A stretch of 64,000 bases of DNA from Paludibaculum fermentans (lineage in GTDB: Bacteria > Acidobacteriota > Terriglobia > Bryobacterales > Bryobacteraceae): contig NZ_CP063849.1 in the NCBI RefSeq assembly GCF_015277775.1, forward strand, positions 2,852,001-2,916,000, given 5' to 3'. Below, piece by piece: positions 1-8,774 of this stretch. The notes under the pieces are model-generated. The model did no database searches, was not told the origin of the DNA, and saw only the letters and a program-made list of their open reading frames with translations. Position numbers and translations under genes: made by a program. The first letter of the stretch is position 1. Every line of letters begins with the position of its first letter.

Positions 1-1761
1 CGCCGCGAAGAGACAGGCAAAGCGCTGCTCTGGAATCGCGGCGACGCGGTGGATTTCCCCATCTGGTGCGACGTGCCGCTGCCCGGCGAGGACCTGAGCT
101 ATGTGCTCTACGGCAGCGGCGGCTGCTCGCTCTACGACACCGCCAAACTGCTGCAGGCCGGGTGTGTGGGCGAGGTGTTCAAGCCCGCCTACGTCGAGGA
201 TCTCGATCTTGGCTACCGCGGCTGGGTGCGCGGCTGGCCCACCGTCTTCGTGGCCGCCGCGAAACTGGTGCATCACCACCGCAGTACAACGAAGCGCTAT
301 TTTACGGAAGCGCAGATCCAGGCCGTCGTGGAGGTGAACTACCTACGCTTCCTGGCGCGCAGCGTGGCCAACCCGGAGGTCTTCCGCGTCATGTGGCGGC
401 GGGCGATCGATCGCCTGAACCTCTACGCCGCGCAGGAGCCGGCGCAACCCTGGGTCTTCCCTACCCTGCACGCCGCGCGATCCGTCACCGACTGGGTGGA
501 GCCCGGTCCGCCGCAACCGGCCGACGAGTGGCTGGCGCAGGCATTGGGTACGGGCGATGCCGTGAGCTTTCCCGGCAGGGCTCGCGATCCGGGCAAGCCC
601 CTGGTGATCGTGGCCAGTTCCTACATCCCCTTTCCGCTGTCCCATGGCGGCGCGGTGCGGATCTTCAACCTCATGAAGGGCGCTGCCGCGGAATTCGACC
701 AGGTGCTGATCGCGTTCTGTGACAAGCACGAGGCGCCGGCGCCTGAGATTCTTGCCTTGTGCCATGAAGTGATCCTGGTCCGCCGAGAAGGCTCGCACCT
801 GAAGCCGATGACGGAACGGCCCGACGTGGTGGAAGAACACGACACACCCGCGTTCCGGGCTGCCTTGCGGGAGATGATCCGCAAGCACCAGCCGGCGATC
901 GTACAACTGGAGTTCACCCAGATGGCGTTGTATGCCCCCGACTGCGGCTCCGTCCCCAGCATCCTGGTGGAGCACGACGTCACCGTGGATCTCTACATGC
1001 AACTGCTGCGCGAACACGCCGATTGGGAGATGGCCCAGCAACTGGAGCGCTGGCAGCGCTTCGAGCGCCAGGCATGGCGTGATGTCACGTGCGTCGTGAC
1101 GATGTCGGAGAAAGACCGCAGCGTGGTGGAAGGCGCGCGCCGCGTGCAGGTGCTGCCGAACGGCGTCGACCTCCAGAGGTTCCAGCCGTCCGCGCAGGAG
1201 CCCGAACCGGGCCGCATCCTCTTCATCGGTTCGTTCGCCCACCTGCCCAACCTGATGGCGCTCGACTTCTTTCTGAGAGAGTCGTGGCCCGCCCTGGAGG
1301 CCGCCGGCGCAACGCTCCACGTCATCAGCGGAGCCCGGGCGGAGCATTACCAGGAACTGCACCAGGACCGCGTCAAACTCGATCTGAACCGGCCGGGCAT
1401 CGAGGTGGAAGGCTTCGTCAGCGACGTCCGCCAGGCGTACAATCGAGCCTCCGTCGTAATCGCCCCACTGCTGGCCAGCGCCGGCACCAACATCAAGATC
1501 ATGGAGGCCATGGCGATGGCGAAGGCGGTCGTGTCGACGCCGGCCGGCATCAATGGCCTCGATCTCAATCCGGGCCAGGATGTACTGGTGGTTCAAAGTG
1601 GAGCGGAAATGGCTGAGGCCGTCAAAACCCTGCTGCTTGATCCTGAACAGCGCCGCCGGATCGAGGGCGCCGCCCGCCGCACCGTGGAGGCCCACTACAG
1701 TTGGGACGCCGTGGCCGCGGCGCAAGCCGACCTCTACCGCTCCCTGATGCGGCGGCACTAG
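1..1761 (+). CDS. Two-domain glycosyltransferase (GT2 remnant plus GT4), 5' end outside window
   Basis: The frame is open from base 1, so the true start lies upstream; the GTG at 49 is internal. The first ~110 visible residues look like the end of a family 2 glycosyltransferase (GGCSLYDTAKL, then an EDLDLGYRGW stretch resembling the acceptor-side ED motif). From about residue 180 a second domain starts (PLVIVASSYIPFPLSHGGAV) and shows the group 1/GT4 fold: a nucleotide-sugar site around IKIMEAMAMAKAVVST and a preceding GFVSDVRQAYNRASV segment. It is likely a cytoplasmic enzyme of surface polysaccharide assembly. The stop overlaps the tail of the convergent DinB-like gene by 4 bases. The sugar specificity cannot be read from sequence. 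Confidence 0.85.
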   Translation, partial: RREETGKALLWNRGDAVDFPIWCDVPLPGEDLSYVLYGSGGCSLYDTAKLLQAGCVGEVFKPAYVEDLDLGYRGWVRGWPTVFVAAAKLVHHHRSTTKRYFTEAQIQAVVEVNYLRFLARSVANPEVFRVMWRRAIDRLNLYAAQEPAQPWVFPTLHAARSVTDWVEPGPPQPADEWLAQALGTGDAVSFPGRARDPGKPLVIVASSYIPFPLSHGGAVRIFNLMKGAAAEFDQVLIAFCDKHEAPAPEILALCHEVILVRREGSHLKPMTERPDVVEEHDTPAFRAALREMIRKHQPAIVQLEFTQMALYAPDCGSVPSILVEHDVTVDLYMQLLREHADWEMAQQLERWQRFERQAWRDVTCVVTMSEKDRSVVEGARRVQVLPNGVDLQRFQPSAQEPEPGRILFIGSFAHLPNLMALDFFLRESWPALEAAGATLHVISGARAEHYQELHQDRVKLDLNRPGIEVEGFVSDVRQAYNRASVVIAPLLASAGTNIKIMEAMAMAKAVVSTPAGINGLDLNPGQDVLVVQSGAEMAEAVKTLLLDPEQRRRIEGAARRTVEAHYSWDAVAAAQADLYRSLMRRH

Positions 1762-2375
1762 CGCGGATAGCCCGCGCTGGCCTTGATCTCCTGGATCTGC
1801 AGAATGTGCCGCTGCGAGTGAACCGAGATCATCAGGAACCACTGGTACAGATCGGTTCCGCTCTTCTGGATCTCCCGCCCGCGCAGATCCTCCTGCGTGG
1901 ACTTGGCCGTCGACAGCATCTCCGCGCGCAGCTTGAGGAACTGGTCCAGGCCCTTCTTCCCATCCTTCAACTCGCCCTTGGACTCGCGCGCCGCCGCGGT
2001 CTTGTTGCGCTCCGTGCGGTCGATTCCGTACCAAAGCGTTTCCTCATCGGGATGCTTCGGCCGGACAAAGGCGCCGGCGGGCTGCTTGAGGCAATCCTGG
2101 ACCCACTGCCAGTACTGCGGCTCAGCGATGGTGAGGTGTTCCACCACGTCGAGGATGCTCCACTTGTCCGGAGCCGCCTTGAACGCCAGTTGGGCCGGAG
2201 TGAGTCCCGTCACCTCCTGCGTCAGCCAGCGGTTGGTCATCTCGAAGTGGGCGACCAGCCGTTCACGTTCCATTGCGGGCATGGGCCCCGCCACGGAAGC
2301 GCCAGCAAGTAAAGTGGAGAGCGCCAGCGCGGCAAGCGCGCCCGGGCGGCGGACCGGCGGGAAGCATGCAGTCAT
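1758..2375 (-). CDS. DinB-like domain protein with signal peptide
   Basis: This 205-residue protein begins with a charged stretch and a hydrophobic segment ending in Ala-rich sequence (ALAALALSTLLAGASVAG), a likely signal peptide. The rest matches the DinB/YfiT four-helix fold: an early helix (LVAHFEMTNRWL), then WSILDVVEHLTIAEPQYW with the histidine that often binds metal in this superfamily, and a late SVHSQRHILQIQEI with a second histidine. Function is unknown; members include metal-dependent thiol transferases. The exported form is common in Acidobacteriota. It is convergent with the glycosyltransferase and about 45 bases downstream of the aminotransferase on the same strand. Confidence 0.8.
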   Translation of the reverse strand: MTACFPPVRRPGALAALALSTLLAGASVAGPMPAMERERLVAHFEMTNRWLTQEVTGLTPAQLAFKAAPDKWSILDVVEHLTIAEPQYWQWVQDCLKQPAGAFVRPKHPDEETLWYGIDRTERNKTAAARESKGELKDGKKGLDQFLKLRAEMLSTAKSTQEDLRGREIQKSGTDLYQWFLMISVHSQRHILQIQEIKASAGYPR

Positions 2376-2419
2376 ACTGCCCGGATTGGACGGCCTCGCC
2401 GCGGGTTCGTTTGGTGGTT

Positions 2420-3565
2420 CTAGCCCGGCAACGTCTCCAGCACGCGGTCGATGTCAGCCGGAGAGATATAGAAGTGCGGCGACATACGAACCCAACCCTG
2501 GCGGGGCGCCGTGATGACACCGTTCGCCTTCAGGTGGGCGTGCGTGGTCCGGGCGTCGACTCCTGATTTGCGGATGCTGACGATGCCGGCACCGGTGGCG
2601 GGTGTCCGCTCGCCCAACACCTCGTAGCCCTTGCGGCGTGCGCCTTCGGCCAGTTGGTCACCCAGGCTTTGCACGTGCGGTGCAATACGATTAACCCCAA
2701 CCTCCAGAACGAGTTCCGTGGACTTCCAGAGGCCGAAGCAGCCGACCGTGTTCAGCGTCCCGCACTCATACCGGCCCGCATCCTTGCGGACGGTCATGTC
2801 CCGCGAGGAGTAGTCCGCGAAGCCGGCGACCGTAGTCCAGCCGAACTCCACCGGCTCGATCCGGTCCTGCCAATCCTGCTGCACGTAGAGGACCCCATTG
2901 CCTTCCGGACCCAGCAGCCACTTGTGACCATCGGCGGCCAGCGCCTGGATGTTCATCTTGCGGACGTCCAGCGGGAAGGCGCCCAATCCCTGGATAGCGT
3001 CGACGAAGAAGAACACGCCGTGGCGGCGGCAGATCTGCCCAATCGCCTCGAGGTCGGCCCGGTAGCCGCTCAGGTACTGGACAAAGCTGGTGGCCAGCAG
3101 CTTGGCTCCGCGCGCCGCGGCTTCGATCTTGTCCAGCGGATCGAGGTAGGACAGCCACTGCACGGTGACGCCGCGCCACTGCTCCAACTTCTTCCATATG
3201 TAGAGGTTGGCGGGAAACTCCTCCTGGAAGGCGACGATCTTGTCGCCCGGTTTCCAGTCGAGCCCCAGCGCCACGGTGGCAATGCCTTCGCTGGTGTTTT
3301 TGACTATGGCGATCTCGGCCGGATCGGCGTTGATCAGCTTCGCGGTGACTGCCCGCAACCCGTCGTAGGAGGCCAGCCACTTGTCGTAGTGCAGCGACCC
3401 GAAGTTCATGCCGTCGTCCGCGAGCCACTTCATGGCGTCCGAAGCCCGGCGCGCCAGCGGAGCTACCGCGGCATGGTTCAGGTAGACTAAGTTGTCTGTG
3501 ACCGGAAATTCCGACCGGTATTGGGCCCAGATTTCCTGCGACCCTAAATCTATGTAACCCATCAA
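2420..3565 (-). CDS. Class V aminotransferase family protein (PLP enzyme)
   Basis: 381 residues, the usual size of the cysteine desulfurase/isopenicillin-N-epimerase-like class V fold. Visible landmarks are the N-terminal VYLNHAAVAPL segment, a cofactor-site stretch KNTSEGIATVALGL, the FFVDAIQGLGAFPLDV strand carrying the PLP-pyridine aspartate, and AADGHKWLLGPEG with the Schiff-base lysine. There is no obvious cysteine-bearing loop like that of IscS/SufS, so a general lyase, epimerase or aminotransferase role is more likely than Fe-S sulfur donation. A second methionine follows the first directly, so the start is uncertain by one codon. It is divergent from the M48 protease across about 35 bases. 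Confidence 0.85.
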   Translation of the reverse strand: MMGYIDLGSQEIWAQYRSEFPVTDNLVYLNHAAVAPLARRASDAMKWLADDGMNFGSLHYDKWLASYDGLRAVTAKLINADPAEIAIVKNTSEGIATVALGLDWKPGDKIVAFQEEFPANLYIWKKLEQWRGVTVQWLSYLDPLDKIEAAARGAKLLATSFVQYLSGYRADLEAIGQICRRHGVFFFVDAIQGLGAFPLDVRKMNIQALAADGHKWLLGPEGNGVLYVQQDWQDRIEPVEFGWTTVAGFADYSSRDMTVRKDAGRYECGTLNTVGCFGLWKSTELVLEVGVNRIAPHVQSLGDQLAEGARRKGYEVLGERTPATGAGIVSIRKSGVDARTTHAHLKANGVITAPRQGWVRMSPHFYISPADIDRVLETLPG

Positions 3566-3601
3566 CTCTACTGTACGTTAGTCTGGATGAGGGGATCGAC
3601 T

Positions 3602-4669
3602 ATGATCAGGCGCCTTCCGTTCACTTTGCCCGTACTGCTGGGCCTCATTGTGCCCACGGTGTGGGCCGACCCGCCCAAGACCGACGACACGAAGACCGAT
3701 ACCACTCAGGCCGACGCCAAGAAACCCGCTAACAAGAACAAAAAGAAGGACCCTGACGCCATCGGTGACCGCGATGTCGGCAAGGGCATGAACTGGTATT
3801 CGATCGAAAAAGAGATCGCCATGGGCAAGCAGTACGCCATGGAAATCGAGCGCCAGGCCAAAATCGTCGACGACCCCGTGATCGCCGAGTATGTGAACCG
3901 TGTCGGCCAGAACCTTGTCCGGAACTCCGATTGTAAGGTTCCAGTGACGATTAAGGTGATCGATACGGACGAACCCAATGCGATGGCGCTGCCCGGCGGC
4001 TTCTTCTTCGTGAACACGGGTCTAATCACCCTCGCGGAGAACGAGAGCGAGATCGCCGGCGTCATGGGCCATGAGATCGCGCACATCGCCGCCCGGCACG
4101 GCACGAAGCAGGCCACCCGCGGCCAACTGGTGAACCTGGCGACCATCCCGCTCATTTTCATGGGCGGCTGGACCGGCTACGGCATCCGCCAGGCCGTTTC
4201 CCTGGCCATCCCCCTGGGCTTCCTGCAGTTCTCGCGCGCCTTCGAATCCGAGGCTGACATGCTCGGCCTGCAGTATATGTACAAGGCAGGCTACGACCCC
4301 AACGGTTTCGTGGACTTCTTCGAACGCCTTGAGTCGTTGAACAAACGCAAACCCGGCGCCGTTTCCAAGATCTTCAGCTCGCACCCGCCCACCGGCGACC
4401 GCATTGTCACCGCACAGAAGAACATCTCCGACCTTCTCAAGGAGAAGCCGGAATACGTGGTCACGACCTCCGAATTTGAGGATGTGAAGACCCGCCTGAT
4501 GTCGATGAACAACCGGCGCCGCGTTGGTTCAACGCCCGAGGACGCGAACCGTCCGACCCTCCGGAAGGCGCCCGGCAGCGGCACCGATCCGATCGACGGC
4601 GACGGCAGCGACAAGAAGCCGACCAAGGAAGAATCCGACGAGCGCCCCACCCTCAAGCGCCGCAACTAA
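3602..4669 (+). CDS. Exported M48-family zinc metalloprotease
   Basis: I prefer the ATG at 3602 (355 residues) to the in-frame ATG at 3587: a GAGGGG lies 7 bases upstream and the protein then opens with a clean signal peptide (MIRRLPFTLPVLLGLIVPTV, cleaved after VWA). A lysine/aspartate-rich linker follows. The zinc site HEIAH is at residues 157-161 and the third ligand is the glutamate of FESEADMLG near residue 215, as in M48 peptidases such as BepA and LoiP. The hydrophobic stretch between them (LATIPLIFMGGW) is typical of the family. The C-terminus after about residue 300 is polar and low-complexity. Likely role: periplasmic quality control of outer-membrane proteins. A strong terminator follows. 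Confidence 0.9.
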   Translation: MIRRLPFTLPVLLGLIVPTVWADPPKTDDTKTDTTQADAKKPANKNKKKDPDAIGDRDVGKGMNWYSIEKEIAMGKQYAMEIERQAKIVDDPVIAEYVNRVGQNLVRNSDCKVPVTIKVIDTDEPNAMALPGGFFFVNTGLITLAENESEIAGVMGHEIAHIAARHGTKQATRGQLVNLATIPLIFMGGWTGYGIRQAVSLAIPLGFLQFSRAFESEADMLGLQYMYKAGYDPNGFVDFFERLESLNKRKPGAVSKIFSSHPPTGDRIVTAQKNISDLLKEKPEYVVTTSEFEDVKTRLMSMNNRRRVGSTPEDANRPTLRKAPGSGTDPIDGDGSDKKPTKEESDERPTLKRRN

Positions 4670-4695
4670 CCAGGTTTTCCGCCGCTCCCGCGAAG

Positions 4696-4730
4696 AACGC
4701 CATGCCCACCCGGGCGTGGCGTTTTTCTTT
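4696..4730 (+). terminator. Rho-independent terminator after the M48 gene
   Basis: An inverted repeat (arms of about 12 bases, AACGCCATGCCC against GGGCGTGGCGTT, with one T-G wobble and a 4-base loop) is followed at once by a T-rich run (TTTTTCTTTT). It sits 27 bases after the protease stop and ends that transcript before the NDH-2 gene. Confidence 0.85.
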
Positions 4731-4810
4731 TACGTGGGCCTCAATCCCCAGTTTGCGATAGACAAACCCGAATGGCGCGCGGGGGTCGTTTCGCGCATCA
4801 ATAGAAGTAT

Positions 4811-6121
4811 ATGGGTACCGGGGATGGCAATTTACCTCACATCGTGATTGTTGGCGGCGGCTTCGGCGGTCTCGCCGCGGCCCGCTCTTTGCGCCACCTG
4901 AACGTCCGCATCACGCTCGTCGACAGAAAGAATCATCATTTGTTCCAGCCGCTGCTCTATCAGGTAGCAACGGCGATGCTAATGCCCGGACAGATCGCCG
5001 CACCGATCCGGCAGGTCCTCAAAAACGACCGGCATACGACCGTACTCCTGGGTGAAGTATCGGGCGTCGATGCCGCGGCTCACACCTTAACCGTGGAAAC
5101 ACCGGAGCGCGAACCGCTCCACCTCCACTACGACTTCCTGGTGCTGGCCACCGGAGTCCAACACAGCTACTTCGGCCACGACGAGTTCGAACAGTATGCG
5201 CCGGGCATGAAGACGATGGCCGACGCGACCAAGGTTCGGAACAAGGTTCTCTCCGCCTTCGAGGCGGCGGAACATGAAACCGACCCCGCCCTGCGCTCTG
5301 CCCTGCTGACATTCGTCCTGGTAGGCGGCGGCCCCACGGGTGTCGAAATGGCAGGAGCCATCGCCGAACTGGCGCGCATGAGCATGAAGTCCGACTTCCG
5401 GCGCATCGATCCCCAGGACACGAAGATTCTGCTCGTGGAAGCTTCGCCGCGCGTACTGGGCGGCTTCGATCCGTCGCTCTCAGAAAAGGTGACGCAGCGG
5501 CTGACGCACATGGGCGTCCAGGTGCTCACCGGCCACCCCGTGGAGCAGATCGACGACTCGGGCGTCACGGTAGGCGGCGAACACATCGCCAGCAGGACGG
5601 TCATCTGGACCGCGGGCGTCACGCCCTCGCCGGTAGCCCGCTGGCTGGGTTGTCCGGCCGATCGGGCCGGCCGGGTGAAGGTCCGTTACGACCTCAGCGT
5701 ACCCGGGGCACCCGAGATCTTCGTGATCGGCGACGTCGCCAACTACGAGCAGGAAGGCAAGCCCCTGCCCGGCGTCGCGCAGGTGGCGATGCAGATGGGC
5801 GCGCACGTCGCGCGGGTGATGGAAGCGCGGCTGATGAACGATGCTCCACCTCCGCCGTTCCACTATGTGAACAAGGGCAATATGGCCGTGGTCGGCCGCA
5901 ACTACGCCATCCTGGAGCGCGGCAACCTGAAGCTGACCGGTTATGTGGCCTGGCTGGCGTGGTCGTTGATTCACGTCCTCTTCCTGGCGCTGCCGAATCT
6001 CAGGGTGAGTGTGTTCCTGCAGTGGGTCTGGTCGTACTTCACTGAGCAGCGCGGCTCGCGGCTCATCGTCGAGCCGGAAATTTCCTCAAGCCCCGCTGAG
6101 ACTGTCCGATCTGCCTCTTGA
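4811..6121 (+). CDS. ndh: Type II NADH dehydrogenase (NDH-2)
   Basis: 436 residues with two dinucleotide folds. The FAD-binding Rossmann motif is at the N-terminus (IVIVGGGFGGLAAARSL) and the NADH site is in the middle (FVLVGGGPTGVEMAGAIAEL). VIGDVA, late in the flavin domain, is the conserved second FAD contact. The C-terminal ~60 residues (LTGYVAWLAWSLIHVLFLAL) form the hydrophobic membrane-attachment segment of NDH-2. The enzyme moves electrons from NADH to quinone without pumping protons. The start lacks a strong ribosome site (GAAGT nearby). Its stop codon lies in a palindrome that also holds the Shine-Dalgarno of the next gene. Confidence 0.9.
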   Translation: MGTGDGNLPHIVIVGGGFGGLAAARSLRHLNVRITLVDRKNHHLFQPLLYQVATAMLMPGQIAAPIRQVLKNDRHTTVLLGEVSGVDAAAHTLTVETPEREPLHLHYDFLVLATGVQHSYFGHDEFEQYAPGMKTMADATKVRNKVLSAFEAAEHETDPALRSALLTFVLVGGGPTGVEMAGAIAELARMSMKSDFRRIDPQDTKILLVEASPRVLGGFDPSLSEKVTQRLTHMGVQVLTGHPVEQIDDSGVTVGGEHIASRTVIWTAGVTPSPVARWLGCPADRAGRVKVRYDLSVPGAPEIFVIGDVANYEQEGKPLPGVAQVAMQMGAHVARVMEARLMNDAPPPPFHYVNKGNMAVVGRNYAILERGNLKLTGYVAWLAWSLIHVLFLALPNLRVSVFLQWVWSYFTEQRGSRLIVEPEISSSPAETVRSAS

Positions 6122-6129
6122 GGCAGATC
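6108..6129 (+). promoter_or_regulatory. Palindrome over the ndh stop, masking the next gene's ribosome site
   Basis: A perfect inverted repeat, GATCTGCCT-CTTG-AGGCAGATC. The ndh stop TGA (6119-6121) spans the loop and first arm base, and the GAGG ribosome site of the following gene (6120-6123, ATG at 6132) is mostly in the 3' arm. A ribosome finishing ndh would melt it, so translational coupling is a reasonable inference. Without Ts after it, it is not a terminator. Confidence 0.6.
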
Positions 6130-6131
6130 AA

Positions 6132-6959
6132 ATGCACATCCTTTTGCTCGCGTTGGCGTTGACCAGCGGTTCTCCTGATTGGAACCAGCCCTCGGTGGGC
6201 CGGCCCTGGTCGATGCCCCTGAAAGCGGAAGGCGGAACCGCGCCCTTCCAATGGGAGATTACGGGAGGGGACCTCCCGCCCGGTGTGCATCTGGTGGATC
6301 TGTCGACGGTCGTGTTAGGTTCGGCGTCCGCTCCAGGGCTCTTTGGTGCACCGGCTGAAGCAGGGCAGTGGTTTGTCAGGGTTCAGGTCACTGATGCAGA
6401 GGGGCTCATCGCGGAGCAGTGGTTGGATCTGACGGTTTCGCCGCTCAGCTTGTCCCGGGCGTATGTAAACGCGCCCGCCGGTCAGGCGCTGGCATGGCAA
6501 GCCGTTGTATCTGAAGGAGCGGCGCCGTTCGAGTACCGTCTCGCACCCCAGGCCTTCCTTCCGCTGGGTTTGGTATTGACCCCGGATGGAATCCTGCGCG
6601 GGACGGTGCTCGTACCCGGTCAGTACGAGATTCCCATTGAAGTGACGGATGCCGGAGGCAATCGCCTGCGCACCACGCTCACCGTGAACGCCTACGGCGA
6701 GGAGACTTCCCTGCCCGCCCTCGGCGTCCGCCTCAGCGTGCAGGATTGCCATGTGGTGGCCGAATTCCCAACCATGCCCGAGACCATCAAGGGCGAATTG
6801 ATCGGCGGCGGCCCCGGTGAGGCAGTGGACGTCGTCCTCACCAACCTCGAATCCGGCCAGCAGGCCGTCGCGCACTACGAGGATCAGACCCTGAGTCTCG
6901 CCAGCAGTTGCGCGGCTTCTCCATCCACCTTGTCCTTGGGCATCGCCTTGGGACTCTGA
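6132..6959 (+). CDS. Secreted protein with putative Ig-like domains
   Basis: Start chosen at ATG 6132 (275 residues), with GAGG 8 bases upstream; the longer open frame from 6009 runs inside ndh and is not used. The N-terminus MHILLLALALTSGS is a short hydrophobic signal. Two repeats resemble the putative-Ig (He_PIG) family, with GTAPFQWEITGGDLPPGVHL and GAAPFEYRLAPQ...LPLGLVLTPDG giving the usual 'LP.GL' turn. The function is unknown. The last ~25 codons run antisense into the 3' end of the DUF2264 gene (76-base overlap) and look like low-quality sequence. The gene may have lost its original stop. Confidence 0.65.
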   Translation: MHILLLALALTSGSPDWNQPSVGRPWSMPLKAEGGTAPFQWEITGGDLPPGVHLVDLSTVVLGSASAPGLFGAPAEAGQWFVRVQVTDAEGLIAEQWLDLTVSPLSLSRAYVNAPAGQALAWQAVVSEGAAPFEYRLAPQAFLPLGLVLTPDGILRGTVLVPGQYEIPIEVTDAGGNRLRTTLTVNAYGEETSLPALGVRLSVQDCHVVAEFPTMPETIKGELIGGGPGEAVDVVLTNLESGQQAVAHYEDQTLSLASSCAASPSTLSLGIALGL

Positions 6960-8764
6960 TAACGTAGCGAGGCCAAATACAACTTTGGCTGCGCCGGCGC
7001 GATGAGCATCTGGACCTGATGCTTGGCGAAAAGCACGCTACCCGTCGCCTCTTCGCTCCCCGACTTGACCCAGCCATTCAGGCTCCAGGTCTTCAGGTGT
7101 GCATCCGGGTACACAGGGCCTTGAGCAAAGGCGGATCCGCCTTCCACCAACTCGATCCCCTCCAGCGGGCCACCGGAGCACTGCACGTTGTGGATGCGCG
7201 CTTCGAACTCGCCCAGGTGCTGGATCTGCGTGCGCACCTGCGCGGTCACCGGACCCAGCTTGATCGAGTACTCGATCTCGATCTTCTCAGTATCCATCTC
7301 AGTGGACGTGATGTCGCCGCGGACGGCAGTCTCGCCCGTACTGGTGTTCCGCAGCGCCAGCACGTTATCCAGAGTGGCGTGCGCCGGATCGTGCGTGGCC
7401 GCAAAACAGAAGTGCGACGAGTACTCCAGCTTGTTGTACTTGTCGCGATAGTGGGCATCCGGCTTGGTCGACCTGGCGTTGAAGACGCGCACCTGGCCGG
7501 AAGACCGCCGCCCGGCCAGCAGCAGGCCCGGCTCCGGCAGGGCAATCGCGTAGTCGCTCTTCTCGATGGGGAGAGGCTCCTCCGGAGCGGTCCAGAACGG
7601 ATCGCCGTCGGGGATCCGCCAGAACGCGAAAGCCTGCATCCCCCAGTAGGGATGCCCGCCGTCGATATAGCTCTCCTTGATCGCCGGGGAGCCCTCCGGA
7701 GTATAAGTCTCCCGCAGCTTCCCGGCCTCGGCATCAAAGCCGCCGATCGACGCGTGATACAGGATGTTCTGCTGCACAATACGCCGCAGCAGGCCCGGAG
7801 AATGCGGCCACAGCTTCTGCTGATACGCCAGCACCAGTGGAGTCAGCACACCCCAGCGGTAAATCAGCGACCGTCCAAACAACACATGACCGCCATGCCC
7901 CGCGAAGAACATGGGCGCCGTCTCCAGATACCTCGACAGCCGTTCGCTGAAGCGTTTGCTGATCTCGGGATACCGCGCGCCCACCAACTCATTCCAGTAC
8001 AGGAAATGACTGGCGAAGACCCACGAGTTGTAGTAGTCGTACGCCGCGCCGGTCAGCCCGTCGTTGTACCAGCCGCTGTCGCCCGTCGCCATCGACTCAA
8101 TCACCTTCATGTCGTCGAGCATGAACTGCTCGTCGGCCTGAAACTCGGGCCACTTCTCCGACAGGCGCAGGCGCGCCGCATGATTGACCGCCGTGAACAG
8201 AGCCCAGTTGTTGCCACGCACAGGCTGCTTGGTGCAACTGTCCAGCCACGCGGCCACATTGCGCCGCTCGCCTTCCGTGAGAGCGGGCAGCACCTTGTCG
8301 CGCAGCAGCCACAGGCTCCAGGCCACGATGGACGATTCCACCTGGCGTTGATCGCTGCCGCCGGTCTTCGCGGGCTGCCAGTAATCCGGATGCTCGGGAT
8401 TGCAGCCGTTCCGAAACGCATTCGTCATCGCCGCCGTGAGTTCCAACCCCGGTTCGCGCCCGCCCGCGATCCAGGCCGCCATCGCCGGCATCATGCGCGT
8501 GACGCCCGTCACGCTCAGGCCCGACTTCGAGAGAAAGTTCTTCGTGATCGTCGCATTCGGATACTCGACCACCGCCAGGCTGGGTGAGGTCTTCGCGGCA
8601 TTCTTCAGGTAGCCGCGGGTGATGTCGAGGAAGAAGCTCTTCACCTGTGCCTCAGGCGGAGGAGGAGGCGGAGGCGGCTCGCCCTTCTTCCCGCCGGACT
8701 TCTTCTTGCCCTGCGCGGCAGCGGCCGCCGCGGGCACCAGACTCAAAAACTCTCGCCGGTACAT
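6884..8764 (-). CDS. DUF2264 domain protein with Tat-like signal
   Basis: Start placed at the ATG at 8764 (626 residues), where the protein opens MYRREFLSLVPAAAAAAQ, a twin-arginine-like or Sec signal. A run of eight prolines after a Lys-rich stretch forms a linker. The body (VTGVTRMMPAMAAWIAGGREP, then YNDGLTGAAYDYYNSWVFA, then YIDGGHPYWGMQAFAFWRIP) matches DUF2264, a family with an alpha/alpha-toroid appearance found near polysaccharide degradation genes. A role in periplasmic glycan breakdown is inferred, not shown. It lies 10 bases downstream of the Ig-like membrane protein and is probably co-transcribed with it. Confidence 0.85.
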   Translation of the reverse strand: MYRREFLSLVPAAAAAAQGKKKSGGKKGEPPPPPPPPEAQVKSFFLDITRGYLKNAAKTSPSLAVVEYPNATITKNFLSKSGLSVTGVTRMMPAMAAWIAGGREPGLELTAAMTNAFRNGCNPEHPDYWQPAKTGGSDQRQVESSIVAWSLWLLRDKVLPALTEGERRNVAAWLDSCTKQPVRGNNWALFTAVNHAARLRLSEKWPEFQADEQFMLDDMKVIESMATGDSGWYNDGLTGAAYDYYNSWVFASHFLYWNELVGARYPEISKRFSERLSRYLETAPMFFAGHGGHVLFGRSLIYRWGVLTPLVLAYQQKLWPHSPGLLRRIVQQNILYHASIGGFDAEAGKLRETYTPEGSPAIKESYIDGGHPYWGMQAFAFWRIPDGDPFWTAPEEPLPIEKSDYAIALPEPGLLLAGRRSSGQVRVFNARSTKPDAHYRDKYNKLEYSSHFCFAATHDPAHATLDNVLALRNTSTGETAVRGDITSTEMDTEKIEIEYSIKLGPVTAQVRTQIQHLGEFEARIHNVQCSGGPLEGIELVEGGSAFAQGPVYPDAHLKTWSLNGWVKSGSEEATGSVLFAKHQVQMLIAPAQPKLYLASLRYQSPKAMPKDKVDGEAAQLLARLRV

Positions 8765-8774
8765 GCTGACAGCA

